From contig JBBPYC010000042.1 of NCBI GenBank assembly GCA_038200275.1, positions 128,104-192,103 of the forward strand: 64,000 nucleotides of DNA, read 5' to 3'. This DNA is from JBBPYC01 sp038200275. GTDB taxonomy: Bacteria; Pseudomonadota; Gammaproteobacteria; Burkholderiales; Burkholderiaceae_C. The position numbers were made by a program, and so were the translations under genes. Under the pieces are notes generated by a model. The model had not been told where the DNA came from and made no database searches. It was given only the letters and a program-made list of their open reading frames with translations. This document shows, piece by piece, positions 54,020-62,749 of this stretch; within the stretch, counting starts at the first letter, position 1; each line of letters opens with the position of its first letter.

Positions 54020-55195
54020 ATGACCGACGCCGTCATCGTCTCCACCGCCCGCACGCCGCTTGCGAAAAGCTTCAAGGGCTCGTTCAACATGACCCACGGC
54101 GCCACGCTCGGCGGCCACGCGGTCAAGCACGCACTCGAGCGCGCCGGCATCGACGCCGCTGAGGTCGAAGACGTCATCATGGGTTGCGCAAACCCGGAAG
54201 GCGCCACCGGCGCGAACATTGCTCGCCAGTGTGCGCTGCGGGCGGGCCTGCCGGTCGAGGTGTCCGGCATGACTGTGAACCGCTTTTGCTCGTCCGGCCT
54301 GCAGACCATCGCACTGGCCGCGCAGCGCATCATCGCGGGCGAGGCCGACGTGTTCATTGCCGGCGGCGTCGAAAGCATCTCGTGCGTGCAGACGAACATG
54401 AACACGCACATGCTGACCGATCCCTGGTTGTTGAAAAACAAGCCAGAGATCTACTGGAACATGCTGCAGACCGCCGAGCAAGTCGCCAAGCGCTACAACA
54501 TCTCACGTGAAGCGATGGACGAATACGGCGCGTCGAGTCAGCAAAAAGCCACCGCTGCGCTTGAAGCCGGCAAGTTCAAAGATGAGATCGCACCGATCAC
54601 CGTTACAGCCGGTATCGCCGATGCGGTGATGGGGCTGCGCAGCAAGGAGGTCACGGTCGAAAACGACGAGGGCATCCGCGCAGGCACGACAAAAGAGGGC
54701 ATCAGCGGCATCAAGGCGGCCATCCCTGGTGGCGTAATCGCAGCGGGCAACGCGAGCCAGTTTTCGGACGGCGGCGGCGCCTGCGTTCTGGTCAGCGACA
54801 GCTATGCGCAGAAAAAAGGATTGAAACCGCTTGGCCGTTTTCTCGGCTTCGCGGTGGCGGGTTGCGAACCCGACGAAATGGGCATCGGCCCGGTCTTTGC
54901 CATCCCGAAAGTGCTCAAGCGCCTGGGTCTCAAGGTGAGCGATATCGATTTGTGGGAGCTGAACGAAGCCTTTGCCGTCCAGGTCATTTATTGCCGCGAC
55001 AAGCTTGGCATCCCTGGCGACAAGCTCAACGTGAACGGCGGCGCCATTGCCGTAGGCCATCCCTATGGAGTCACCGGCCAGCGCCTGACCGGCCATGCGT
55101 TGATCGAAGGCAAGCGGCGCGGCGCAAAGAAGGTCGTCGTAACGATGTGCATCGGCGGCGGCATGGGTGCGGCTGGCGTGTTCGAAGTGCTGTGA
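54020..55195 (+). CDS. acetyl-CoA C-acyltransferase (thiolase)
   Basis: 391 aa. Thiolytic cleavage of 3-ketoacyl-CoA to acetyl-CoA, the last beta-oxidation step. AGAAGG ribosome site before ATG 54020. Active residues: Cys90 in VNRFCSSGLQTIA, the His in NGGAIAVGHPYGVTG, and the second Cys in MCIGGGMGAA. N-terminal VIVSTARTPLAKSFKGSFN is typical of the FadA/PcaF group. Located directly after the M20 gene and 163 bp before the dehalogenase; the intervening DNA has a strong hairpin. Confidence 0.95.
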   Translation: MTDAVIVSTARTPLAKSFKGSFNMTHGATLGGHAVKHALERAGIDAAEVEDVIMGCANPEGATGANIARQCALRAGLPVEVSGMTVNRFCSSGLQTIALAAQRIIAGEADVFIAGGVESISCVQTNMNTHMLTDPWLLKNKPEIYWNMLQTAEQVAKRYNISREAMDEYGASSQQKATAALEAGKFKDEIAPITVTAGIADAVMGLRSKEVTVENDEGIRAGTTKEGISGIKAAIPGGVIAAGNASQFSDGGGACVLVSDSYAQKKGLKPLGRFLGFAVAGCEPDEMGIGPVFAIPKVLKRLGLKVSDIDLWELNEAFAVQVIYCRDKLGIPGDKLNVNGGAIAVGHPYGVTGQRLTGHALIEGKRRGAKKVVVTMCIGGGMGAAGVFEVL

Positions 55196-55211
55196 ACACA
55201 GCCTCAGGCTT

Positions 55212-55254
55212 CGCTCCCTGCGGTAGGCTTTCGCCTACCCCCGCGCTGGGAGCG
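55212..55254. repeat. nested stem-loop after the thiolase gene
   Basis: Inner stem GGTAGGC / GCCTACC with a TTTC loop (55222-55239). Outer stem CGCTCCC (55212-55218) pairs with GGGAGCG (55248-55254). No T-run follows, so it is more likely a message-stabilising or rho-related structure than an intrinsic terminator. It starts 17 bp after the thiolase stop. Confidence 0.6.
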
Positions 55255-55358
55255 GCGTCTCCGGTTCGGCGGGGCCGGCTCTGCGGCGACCCCTGTTTGA
55301 ATAAGTCGGGGCGATCATTGGGACCGCCACGGTGCTGGCCGATTTGAGGCTTGCACCC

Positions 55359-56240
55359 ATGAGCGTTCTCCGCACCTCCGATGCACGGTTTGTTGATCTG
55401 CCTGGTTTTCCGTTTGAGCCGCACTACGCAGACATCAACGACATGCGGATGCACTACGTCGATGAAGGCCCGCGCGATGCGACGGTGACAGTGCTATGCC
55501 TGCATGGGGAGCCGACCTGGAGCTATCTGTATCGCAAGATGATCCCGGTGTTCGCCGCGGCGAGTCTGCGCGTGGTGGCGCCCGATTGGTTCGGATTTGG
55601 CCGCTCTGACAAACCGACGGACGACGGCTGGTACACGTTCGCAAAGCATCGCGACTCCATGATTGCATTCATCGAACAGCTTGATCTGCGCAATGTCATG
55701 CTGGTGGTGCAAGACTGGGGCGGCCTGCTGGGATTGACGCTGCCGCTGGCAGCGCCCGATCGCTATACGCGGCTGCTTGTAATGAATACCGGATTGGGCC
55801 TCGGCACGGTGACCGAAGGCTTCAAGCAGTGGCGCGCTTATGCGAATACGCAGCCCGACCTGATGTGCGGCAAGCTGATCCGGCGCGGTACGTCGATGTT
55901 GAGCGATGCAGAGAGTGCCGCCTACGACGCGCCTTTTCCTGACCAGCGCTACAAGGCCGGCGTGCGCGCGTTTCCCAATCTTGTGCCCGATTCGCCCGAC
56001 GCGCCAGATGCCGCGATCAGTCGGGAGGCGGCTGAGTTCTGGAAAACTCGTTGGAGCGGCGACAGCTTCATGGCGATTGGCATGACCGATCCAGTGCTGG
56101 GGCCTGCGGCAATGCAGTCGCTCCATACGCTGATCCGCGGCTGCCCGCAGCCGCTGGAATTGCCGGAAGCGGGCCACTTCGTGCAGGAGTGGGGCGGGTC
56201 GGTGGCCGCAGCTGCATTGCGCCATTTCAAAATCCCTTAA
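55359..56240 (+). CDS. haloalkane dehalogenase (HLD-I, DhlA-like)
   Basis: 293 aa from ATG 55359. Alpha/beta-hydrolase that replaces a carbon-bound halogen by hydroxyl. The catalytic set of the DhlA group is complete: nucleophile Asp119 in LVVQDWGGLLGL, halide-binding Trp120, second Trp158 of the cap domain in FKQWRAYA, catalytic acid Asp244 in MAIGMTDPVLGP and His273 in LPEAGHFVQEWGG. HGEPTWSYLYRKMIPVFA and APDWFGFGRSDKP also match DhlA closely. Family members without demonstrated dehalogenation exist, but the Trp pair argues for real activity. Followed 2 bp later by the acyl-CoA dehydrogenase, so co-transcribed. Confidence 0.88.
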   Translation: MSVLRTSDARFVDLPGFPFEPHYADINDMRMHYVDEGPRDATVTVLCLHGEPTWSYLYRKMIPVFAAASLRVVAPDWFGFGRSDKPTDDGWYTFAKHRDSMIAFIEQLDLRNVMLVVQDWGGLLGLTLPLAAPDRYTRLLVMNTGLGLGTVTEGFKQWRAYANTQPDLMCGKLIRRGTSMLSDAESAAYDAPFPDQRYKAGVRAFPNLVPDSPDAPDAAISREAAEFWKTRWSGDSFMAIGMTDPVLGPAAMQSLHTLIRGCPQPLELPEAGHFVQEWGGSVAAAALRHFKIP

Positions 56241-56242
56241 AC

Positions 56243-58093
56243 ATGACCACGCTCCGACACACAATCGATTTTTTGCTGCACGACTGGCTTGCCGTTGACA
56301 AACTGGCTGGGCGAGAACGTTTCGCCGAGCATTCGCGTGAGACGTTTGATGCGGTGCTGGACACCTGCGAGCGCATCGCACGCGAAAAATACGCGCCGTT
56401 CAATCGAACGGTCGACACAGAGGAGCCTCGCTTCGACGGCGAAAAGGTGATCTTGCCCAAAGCGACGCATGCAGCGCGTCAGGCCTATGCCGACTCCGGC
56501 ATGTTGTCGGCCGCGCAGGACTACGAACACGACGGCATGCAACTGCCGTACAGCGTCATTGCCGCGGCCAACACGTTCTTCGCGGCCGCATCGGCCAGCA
56601 TCGGGTCAAGCATGCTGACGGTCGGCAATGCAAACTTGCTGCGCGTGCACGGCACCCCGATGCAAAACAACGTTTTTGCAAACAATGAGTTCAACGGTCG
56701 CTGGTCCGGCACAATGGCGCTCTCAGAGCCGCAGGCCGGCTCGAGCCTGTCGGATGTGGCCACACGTGCCACGCCCGACGGCGACGATTTTGAGAGCGAC
56801 CCGCTAGGCCCCCGCTACCGGTTGCGTGGCAACAAGATGTGGATCTCGGCCGGCGACCATGAGCTGACCGAGAACATCGTGCACTTGGTGCTTGCCAAGA
56901 TCCCCGGCCCGGACGGCAAGCCGATCGCCGGCACGCGCGGCATCTCGCTGTTCATCGTGCCCAAGTGGATCGTGAACGAGCAGGGCGAACTGACCGGCGA
57001 ACGCAACGACGTGGTGCTGGCGGGGCTGAACCACAAGCTCGGCTGGCGCGGCACCACGAATACCTTGTTGAACTTTGGTGAGGGCAAGCACAAGCCATTC
57101 GGCAAGGGCGGGGCGGTCGGTTATCTGGTCGGTCAGCCGCACAAGGGACTGCACTGCATGTTCCACATGATGAACGAGGCCCGCATTGCGATCGGCCTGG
57201 CTGCGACTGCGCTGGGCTTGGCGGGCTATTACGCTTCGCTTGACTACGCCAAGAACCGACCACAGGGCCGGCCATTGCAGAAAGCCGGTGCCAAGGGCGC
57301 GGTCAAAGACGCCGAGCAGAAGCCGGTGCGCATCATCGAACATGCCGATGTGAAGCGCATGTTGCTTGCGCAAAAGTCGTACGGTGAAGGCGCGCTTGCG
57401 CTGGGGCTTTACTGCGCCAAGCTCGTCGACGACCAGCGCACTGCACCCGCTGCCGAGGCCGATGAAGCACGGCTGCTCCTTGAAGTGCTGACGCCGATCT
57501 GCAAAAGCTGGCCAAGCGAATGGTGCCTGGAGGCGAACTCGCTCGCGATCCAGGTGCACGGGGGCTATGGCTACACGCGCGACTTCCCCGTGGAGCAGTA
57601 CTGGCGCGATAACCGCCTGAACATGATCCACGAAGGCACGCACGGCATCCAGGCGGCTGACCTGCTCGGCCGCAAGGTGGTGATGGAGGACGGGCGCGGT
57701 TTGCAGCTGCTTGGCGAACGCATGGCAGCCACTGCCAAGTCAGCCGGTTCAGAGCCTGAGCTTGCCGATCATGCAAACGCACTGCTGCAGGCGTGGCAGC
57801 GCATCGACCAGGCCACCCAGGCCGCCTGGTCAACCGGTGACGCGTCCGCTGCGCTCGCCAACGCAGTGCCATACATGCAGGCGGCGGGTCATGTCGTGCT
57901 GGCCTGGACATGGCTCGATGTGGCGATGGCAGCGCTCGCGAAAGACCGACAGCAGGAGCAGTCCGCGACCGTCGGGCGCGTTGCTGCCATGCGCTATTTC
58001 TTTCACTACGAACTGCCGAAAATTGAAGCGTGGCTCAACGTGGTCGAGAGCCGCGATCCAACCTGCGCACAACTGGTCGAAGACGCTTTTTAA
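56243..58093 (+). CDS. acyl-CoA dehydrogenase (DmdC/AidB-type, long form)
   Basis: 616 aa from ATG 56243, 2 bp after the dehalogenase stop. FAD-dependent alpha,beta-dehydrogenation of an acyl-CoA. The longer length and the domain order (helical N-terminus, beta, helical, C-terminal extension) fit the DmdC-like long acyl-CoA dehydrogenases. Seen: MALSEPQAGSSLSDVATRAT, GNKMWISAGDHEL, GLNHKLGWRGTTNTLLNFGE, and the catalytic Glu464 in MIHEGTHGIQAADLLGRK. C-terminal 130 residues are helical. Supplies the enoyl-CoA for the 699-aa hydratase/dehydrogenase. Confidence 0.93.
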   Translation: MTTLRHTIDFLLHDWLAVDKLAGRERFAEHSRETFDAVLDTCERIAREKYAPFNRTVDTEEPRFDGEKVILPKATHAARQAYADSGMLSAAQDYEHDGMQLPYSVIAAANTFFAAASASIGSSMLTVGNANLLRVHGTPMQNNVFANNEFNGRWSGTMALSEPQAGSSLSDVATRATPDGDDFESDPLGPRYRLRGNKMWISAGDHELTENIVHLVLAKIPGPDGKPIAGTRGISLFIVPKWIVNEQGELTGERNDVVLAGLNHKLGWRGTTNTLLNFGEGKHKPFGKGGAVGYLVGQPHKGLHCMFHMMNEARIAIGLAATALGLAGYYASLDYAKNRPQGRPLQKAGAKGAVKDAEQKPVRIIEHADVKRMLLAQKSYGEGALALGLYCAKLVDDQRTAPAAEADEARLLLEVLTPICKSWPSEWCLEANSLAIQVHGGYGYTRDFPVEQYWRDNRLNMIHEGTHGIQAADLLGRKVVMEDGRGLQLLGERMAATAKSAGSEPELADHANALLQAWQRIDQATQAAWSTGDASAALANAVPYMQAAGHVVLAWTWLDVAMAALAKDRQQEQSATVGRVAAMRYFFHYELPKIEAWLNVVESRDPTCAQLVEDAF

Positions 58094-58100
58094 AGACACC

Positions 58101-58322
58101 ATGGGATTTTTCAAGGACGCGGTCGAGCAGTCGCCCGCTCGCAACATTGCACGCATGCATGCATGGATTTGGGCGCTGATCTATGGTGGCCTCATGCTGG
58201 TGGTGCTCGGCTTCGCTTCAAGGCCTTATGACGTGATGCCGGGCTGGGTCATGATGGTGCTGGGCGGCTTGATGGCCGCGGCAGGCTTCGTGCTGATCTG
58301 GGTACGTTCGCGCATGACCTGA
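58101..58322 (+). CDS. small two-helix membrane protein
   Basis: 73 aa from ATG 58101. Two hydrophobic helices: about 20-42 (MHAWIWALIYGGLMLVVLGF) and 49-68 (WVMMVLGGLMAAAGFVLIWV) with a basic C-terminus (RSRMT). No family recognised. It begins 7 bp after the acyl-CoA dehydrogenase stop, so it belongs to that operon and may anchor or partner its products (inference). Confidence 0.75.
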   Translation: MGFFKDAVEQSPARNIARMHAWIWALIYGGLMLVVLGFASRPYDVMPGWVMMVLGGLMAAAGFVLIWVRSRMT

Positions 58323-58375
58323 GTTCGACAAAAAGCGCACACCACTGTGATCAAGTACATCGTGTTCTGGAAGTC

Positions 58376-58411
58376 TCCTGTGCAAGCCGTGCATCGCCGC
58401 CATGCACAGGA
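58376..58411. repeat. inverted repeat with 9-bp arms
   Basis: TCCTGTGCA (58376-58384) and TGCACAGGA (58403-58411) are perfect inverted copies 18 nt apart. It lies in the 158-bp gap between the small membrane protein gene and the SDR gene and could be an operator or an RNA hairpin. Confidence 0.55.
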
Positions 58412-58480
58412 TCTGCAGTACATGGACTAATAAGGGGGCTTCCTGACCACCCCTTCTGAATATCCGAAAGCGCAAATTCA

Positions 58481-59272
58481 ATGACCCGTACCGTGCAACA
58501 ACTGTTCGATCTGACTGGCAAGACCGCGCTTGTCACCGGTGGCTCCCGCGGGCTTGGCTTGCAGCTTGCCCATGCTTTGGGTGAAGCGGGCGCAAAAGTC
58601 GTGATCAGCTCGCGCAAAGCCGCCGATCTCGAGCAAGCCACCGCCGAACTGCAGGCCGCCGGCATCGATGCTCGCTGGATCGCTGCCGACTGCGCCAAGG
58701 AGGCCGACATTAGCCGCCTTGCAGACGAGACACTGCAGCGCGTGGGTCAAGTCGACATCCTCGTGAACAACGCGGGTGCCGCTTGGGGTGCGCCGGCCGA
58801 AGACCATCCGCTGGAAGCCTGGGACAAGGTGATGAACTTGAACGTGCGCGGCTACTTCGTGCTGTCGCAAGAGATCGCCAAGCGCAGCATGATTCCGGCA
58901 AAGTCTGGCCGCATCATTAACATCGCCTCGATTGCCGGCCTTGGTGGCAATCCGCCCGAGATGCAGACCATTGCCTACAACACATCAAAAGGCGCCGTGA
59001 TCAACTTCACCCGTGCGCTGGCCTGCGAATGGGGCCGGTATCAGATCACCGTAAACGCGATCTGCCCGGGCTTTTTCCCAAGCCGGATGACGCAGGGAAC
59101 ACTTGCGACGTTGGGGGAAGAGAAACTGGCTTCCCATGCCCCGCTGAAACGCCTTGGCGATGATGAGGATCTGAAGGGGCTCGCGCTGCTCTATGCATCG
59201 GATGCCGGCAAGCACATCACTGGGCAATGGCTCGCAGTCGACGGCGGTGTCAGCGTCGTTACTGGAGGTTAA
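58481..59272 (+). CDS. short-chain dehydrogenase/reductase
   Basis: 263 aa. Classical SDR: cofactor motif TGGSRGLG at residues 19-26, NNAG at 97-100, catalytic Ser150 (INIASIAGLGG), Tyr166 and Lys170 in IAYNTSKGAVINF. C-terminal AICPGFFPSRMTQGTL. Arg after the Gly-rich motif and SSRK near residue 43-46 suggest NADP(H). Substrate probably a hydroxyacyl-CoA or ketone in the same pathway. Followed 4 bp later by a thioesterase gene. Confidence 0.92.
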   Translation: MTRTVQQLFDLTGKTALVTGGSRGLGLQLAHALGEAGAKVVISSRKAADLEQATAELQAAGIDARWIAADCAKEADISRLADETLQRVGQVDILVNNAGAAWGAPAEDHPLEAWDKVMNLNVRGYFVLSQEIAKRSMIPAKSGRIINIASIAGLGGNPPEMQTIAYNTSKGAVINFTRALACEWGRYQITVNAICPGFFPSRMTQGTLATLGEEKLASHAPLKRLGDDEDLKGLALLYASDAGKHITGQWLAVDGGVSVVTGG

Positions 59273-59276
59273 GACA

Positions 59277-59708
59277 ATGGATTTTGGCGGTGGGGTAGAG
59301 ATCCCTTTTGTTAATCATCTCGGCTTTGAGTTGGTGCTGTTTGAAGGCGGGTGGTCCGAGATTCGCTATGCGCCAGCACCTGAGCATCTGAACTCATTTC
59401 AGGTGCTGCACGGTGGAGCGGTGATGACCTTGCTGGATGTCACGATGGCGGTCGCGTCGCGCAGCGTACGGCAGGATTCGGGCATTGTCACGATCGAGAT
59501 GAAGACCAGTTTCATGCGGCCGGCCAAAGGCGCCGTGGTGGGCAAGGGTCGGCTGATACACAGCACCACCAAAATGGCGTTTACTGAAGGCATGGTGTAC
59601 GACGAGGCCGGGGAGTTGTGCGCCCATGCCACCGGCACCTTCAAATACGTGCAACGCGCCCCGGCAGCGGCCCAATCCGAATCGTTTGGCCGTATTGCGA
59701 CCGACTGA
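59277..59708 (+). CDS. PaaI-type hotdog-fold thioesterase
   Basis: 143 aa from ATG 59277, with a CTGGAGGTTAAG ribosome site overlapping the SDR stop region. Hydrolyses acyl-CoA thioesters to free CoA. The active helix segment is HGGAVMTLLDVTMAVASRS, preceded by HLNSFQVL; later ETSFMR-type text reads IEMKTSFMRPAKGAVVGKG. Likely drains stalled CoA esters in the catabolic cluster. Four bases separate it from the upstream SDR gene, so one transcript. Confidence 0.9.
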   Translation: MDFGGGVEIPFVNHLGFELVLFEGGWSEIRYAPAPEHLNSFQVLHGGAVMTLLDVTMAVASRSVRQDSGIVTIEMKTSFMRPAKGAVVGKGRLIHSTTKMAFTEGMVYDEAGELCAHATGTFKYVQRAPAAAQSESFGRIATD

Positions 59709-59807
59709 GTAGCGCAAACCCCCGTCGGGGAGCTGAATTTTAGATAAAAACGCGCTGGTGCTTAGGTCCCAGCTTCATTCACAGCTATTGTTTCAGGAGT
59801 AAACACA

Positions 59808-60824
59808 ATGCCAACCAATCAACAAGTCGTGCTCGACAACCGCCCCAAAGGCGAAGCCACCGCGAGCAACTTCAAGCTCACCAGCAGTGAGACCCCCGCG
59901 CTGAAAGATGGCCAAGTGCTGGTGAAGCATCACTTCCTGAGCCTGGACCCCTACATGCGCGGCCGCATGAACGAGAGCAAGAACTATGCGCAGCCGCAGC
60001 CGCTCGGGGAGCCGATGATCGGCGGCACCGTCGGCGAAGTGGTGGAGAGCAAGAACCCGAAATACGCGGTCGGTGACAAGGTCGTTGGGATGGGCGGCTG
60101 GCAGCAGTACAGCGTGGTCGATGCGAGCCAGTTGGGCAGCATGCGCAAGGTCGACGACAAGCAGGTGCCACTGTCGCATTACCTGGGCGCAGTCGGCATG
60201 CCGGGCGTGACCGCCTGGTACGGGCTGGTTGCAATCTGTGAGGCAAAAGAAGGTCAGACGGTGGCGATCAGCGCTGCCACGGGTGCGGTCGGCAGTGCAT
60301 TCGGTGCGCTGGCCAAAGCACGGGGTTGCCGAGCGGTCGGCATCGCGGGCGGGCCGGAGAAGTGCAAGTACGCAGTCGAAGAACTCGGCTTCGACGCGTG
60401 CGTCGACTACAAGCAGCACAAGGATTCGAAGTCGCTGTCGCAAGCGATCAAGGCCGAATGCCCGAACGGCATCGACGGCTACCACGAGAACGTCGGTGGC
60501 ATGGTGCTGGACGCGGTGCTGCCGCTTATGAATGACTTCGGCAAGATCGCAGTTTGCGGAATGATCGCGGGCTACGACGGCCAACCGTTGCCGCTGGCGC
60601 ACCCCGAACTGATCCTGCGCAGCCGGCTGAAAGTTCAGGGCTTCATCGTGAGCGAGCATCCACAAATCTGGCCCGAAGCGCTCAAGGAACTGGGGCAATT
60701 GGTCGGCAGTGGCAAGTTGCGTCCGCGCGAGTCGGTAGCTGAAGGCCTGAAAGCCGCACCGGAAGCGTTCATCGGCCTGCTCAAGGGCAAGAACTTTGGC
60801 AAGCAGATCGTTAAGCTGATCTGA
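59808..60824 (+). CDS. NADP-dependent oxidoreductase, medium-chain reductase family (CurA-like)
   Basis: 338 aa. Zinc-free MDR of the leukotriene B4 dehydrogenase/CurA group, which reduce activated C=C bonds of enones. Seen: LVKHHFLSLDPYMRGRMNES (family signature), GMPGVTAWYGLVAICEAKEG, the nucleotide-binding ISAATGAVGSAFGALAKARG, and DGYHENVGGMVLDAVLPLMN. It ends FGKQIVKLI. ATG 59808 follows a CAGGAG site; the 99-bp gap before it contains a small CCCC/GGGG hairpin. Confidence 0.93.
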   Translation: MPTNQQVVLDNRPKGEATASNFKLTSSETPALKDGQVLVKHHFLSLDPYMRGRMNESKNYAQPQPLGEPMIGGTVGEVVESKNPKYAVGDKVVGMGGWQQYSVVDASQLGSMRKVDDKQVPLSHYLGAVGMPGVTAWYGLVAICEAKEGQTVAISAATGAVGSAFGALAKARGCRAVGIAGGPEKCKYAVEELGFDACVDYKQHKDSKSLSQAIKAECPNGIDGYHENVGGMVLDAVLPLMNDFGKIAVCGMIAGYDGQPLPLAHPELILRSRLKVQGFIVSEHPQIWPEALKELGQLVGSGKLRPRESVAEGLKAAPEAFIGLLKGKNFGKQIVKLI

Positions 60825-60894
60825 AGCGTCGCTGCTGGTGGTGCCGCACGAATTTGAGCGGCCCCCAATTCATCCGCTGCGAAGGATACGCGCC

Positions 60895-61836
60895 ATGCCC
60901 GACCTGATCCTGCATCACTATGCGAACTCGCCGTTCGCCGAGAAAATTCGTCTGGTGATGGGCCACAAGAAGCTGGCCTGGAAGTCCGTGCTCACACCGA
61001 ACATACTGCCCAAGCCCAATTTGGTGGCACTGACCGGCGGCTACCGCCGCGCACCGGTGCTGCAGATCGGCGCCGACATCTACTGTGACACCGCGTTGAT
61101 TTGCGATGTACTGGAACACCGCGCGCCGGAGCCGACGCTGTATCCGAAGACACAAAAGGGCTTGTCGCGAGTGCTGGCGCAGTGGGCAGACGGAACGGTG
61201 TTCTGGGCGGCGATGGGCTACAACTTCAGCCCGCGCGGCGCGGCAGCGATGTTCAAGGTCGCGCCTGCGGGTACAGCGGAAGCGTTTGCGAAAGACCGCG
61301 GTGCGATGCGCGGCGGCATGCCACGGATGCCGGCCGCAGACGCTGCTGCGGCCTACCGCAGCTACCTGCGCCGTATCGCCGACGCACTCGACCACAGCGC
61401 ATTTCTGCTCGGCGACGCGCCGTGCATCGCCGACTTCGCGACCTACCACCCATTGTGGTTCAGCCGTGTCTGCATTCCCGAGATGGCCGATATTTTTGAG
61501 CCGGTGTCGCAGGTGCTGGCCTGGATGGACCGGATCGCCTCGATAGGCCACGGAACGGTCGACAAGTCATTCGACGCCGCGGCAGCCATCGCGCTTGCCA
61601 AACAGTCCACGCCCGAGCCGATCGCAGCCGACGCGTTCTTTCAAGACGAGCACGGCATCCCGCTCGGCAGCCAAGTCACGATCACGGCGGAGAGCTTCGG
61701 CCTCGAACCCACGCAAGGCGAGCTGCTTGCCGCCACCCGTATGCACTACACGTTGCGGCGCAACGACGAACGCGCGGGCACAGTGCATGTGCACTTCCCG
61801 CGCATCGGCTACATCCTGAAAAAACAAGGGGACTAA
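60895..61836 (+). CDS. glutathione S-transferase family protein with C-terminal extension
   Basis: 313 aa from ATG 60895. Thioredoxin-like GST N-domain: LILHHYANSPFAEKIRLVMG with Ser12 in the catalytic position and the glutathione-binding Pro-Ser-like turn replaced (CDTALICDVLEHRAPEP). C-terminal helical domain to about residue 230 (FLLGDAPCIADFATYHPLWF). A further 80-residue beta-rich segment (GSQVTITAESFGLEPTQGEL and HVHFPRIGYILKK) is extra to canonical GSTs. Starts 70 bp after the CurA-like gene and ends 4 bp before an SDR gene, so co-transcribed. Role in detoxification or dehalogenation is possible but not shown. Confidence 0.87.
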   Translation: MPDLILHHYANSPFAEKIRLVMGHKKLAWKSVLTPNILPKPNLVALTGGYRRAPVLQIGADIYCDTALICDVLEHRAPEPTLYPKTQKGLSRVLAQWADGTVFWAAMGYNFSPRGAAAMFKVAPAGTAEAFAKDRGAMRGGMPRMPAADAAAAYRSYLRRIADALDHSAFLLGDAPCIADFATYHPLWFSRVCIPEMADIFEPVSQVLAWMDRIASIGHGTVDKSFDAAAAIALAKQSTPEPIAADAFFQDEHGIPLGSQVTITAESFGLEPTQGELLAATRMHYTLRRNDERAGTVHVHFPRIGYILKKQGD

Positions 61837-61840
61837 ACAC

Positions 61841-62749
61841 ATGATCGAAGACTTCAAAGGCAAGACCGCGGTGCTGACGGGCGCGGCCTCAGGCTTTGGC
61901 CTCGAATGCGCGCGCATCGGTGCCCAGCTCGGCATGAACTTGGTGCTGATCGATGTGCAGCAGGACGCGCTCGACAAGGCCAGGCAGGAAGCCGAGGACG
62001 CCGGCGCTGCTGGTGTGCTGGCACGCAAGGTCGACGTGGCCAACGCTGTGCAGATGGAATCCTTGGCAAAGGCGGTGGAAGAGCGCTTCGGCGCGCCGCA
62101 CTTTGTGTTCAACAACGCGGGCGTGGGCTCGGGTGGAATGGTCTGGGAAAACTCGGTGGCGGATTGGGAATGGGTGCTCGGCGTGAACGTCTGGGGCGTC
62201 ATTCACGGCGTGCGCTTGTTCACCCCGATGATGCTGGCTGCTGCCAAGGCGGACCCTGCTTGGCGCGGCCACATCGTCAACACCGCGAGCATGGCCGGCT
62301 TGTTGACTGCGCCGAACATGGGTGTCTATAACGTCAGCAAACACGCAGTCGTCGCACTGACCGAAACGCTTTATCAGGATCTGAAACTCGTGACGACCCA
62401 AGTCAGCGCCAGCGTGCTGTGCCCATATTTCGTTGCGACCAACATCAGCCTGAGTCATCGCAATCGCCCATCCGCATTGGCCGGTGGTCAGTTGACAAAG
62501 AGCCAGCAGATCGGTCAGGCCATGTCGGAGAAAGCGACGGGCTCGGGCAAGGTGTCGGCCGCGCACATCGCGCAGCAGGTGTTCGATGCGGTCGCTGCCG
62601 ACCAGTTCTACATCTACAGCCACCCGAAAGCACTGGGCAATGTGCAAAGCCGCATGGAGTCGATCGTGAAAGGCGAGAACCCGGCCGATCCGTTCCTGGC
62701 GCGGCCGGATATTGGTGACAAGCTGAGGGAGCAGTTGCGCTCGGATTGA
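61841..62749 (+). CDS. short-chain dehydrogenase/reductase
   Basis: 302 aa. SDR with TGAASGFG at residues 13-20, acidic IDVQQD near 37-42 (NAD preference), NNAG at 91-94, Ser150 (VNTASMAGLL), Tyr163 and Lys167 in GVYNVSKHAVVALTETLYQD. Longer than the 250-aa archetype by a 45-residue C-terminal extension (IYSHPKALGNVQSRMESIVK). Last gene of the catabolic cluster, 4 bp after the GST-like gene. Confidence 0.92.
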   Translation: MIEDFKGKTAVLTGAASGFGLECARIGAQLGMNLVLIDVQQDALDKARQEAEDAGAAGVLARKVDVANAVQMESLAKAVEERFGAPHFVFNNAGVGSGGMVWENSVADWEWVLGVNVWGVIHGVRLFTPMMLAAAKADPAWRGHIVNTASMAGLLTAPNMGVYNVSKHAVVALTETLYQDLKLVTTQVSASVLCPYFVATNISLSHRNRPSALAGGQLTKSQQIGQAMSEKATGSGKVSAAHIAQQVFDAVAADQFYIYSHPKALGNVQSRMESIVKGENPADPFLARPDIGDKLREQLRSD

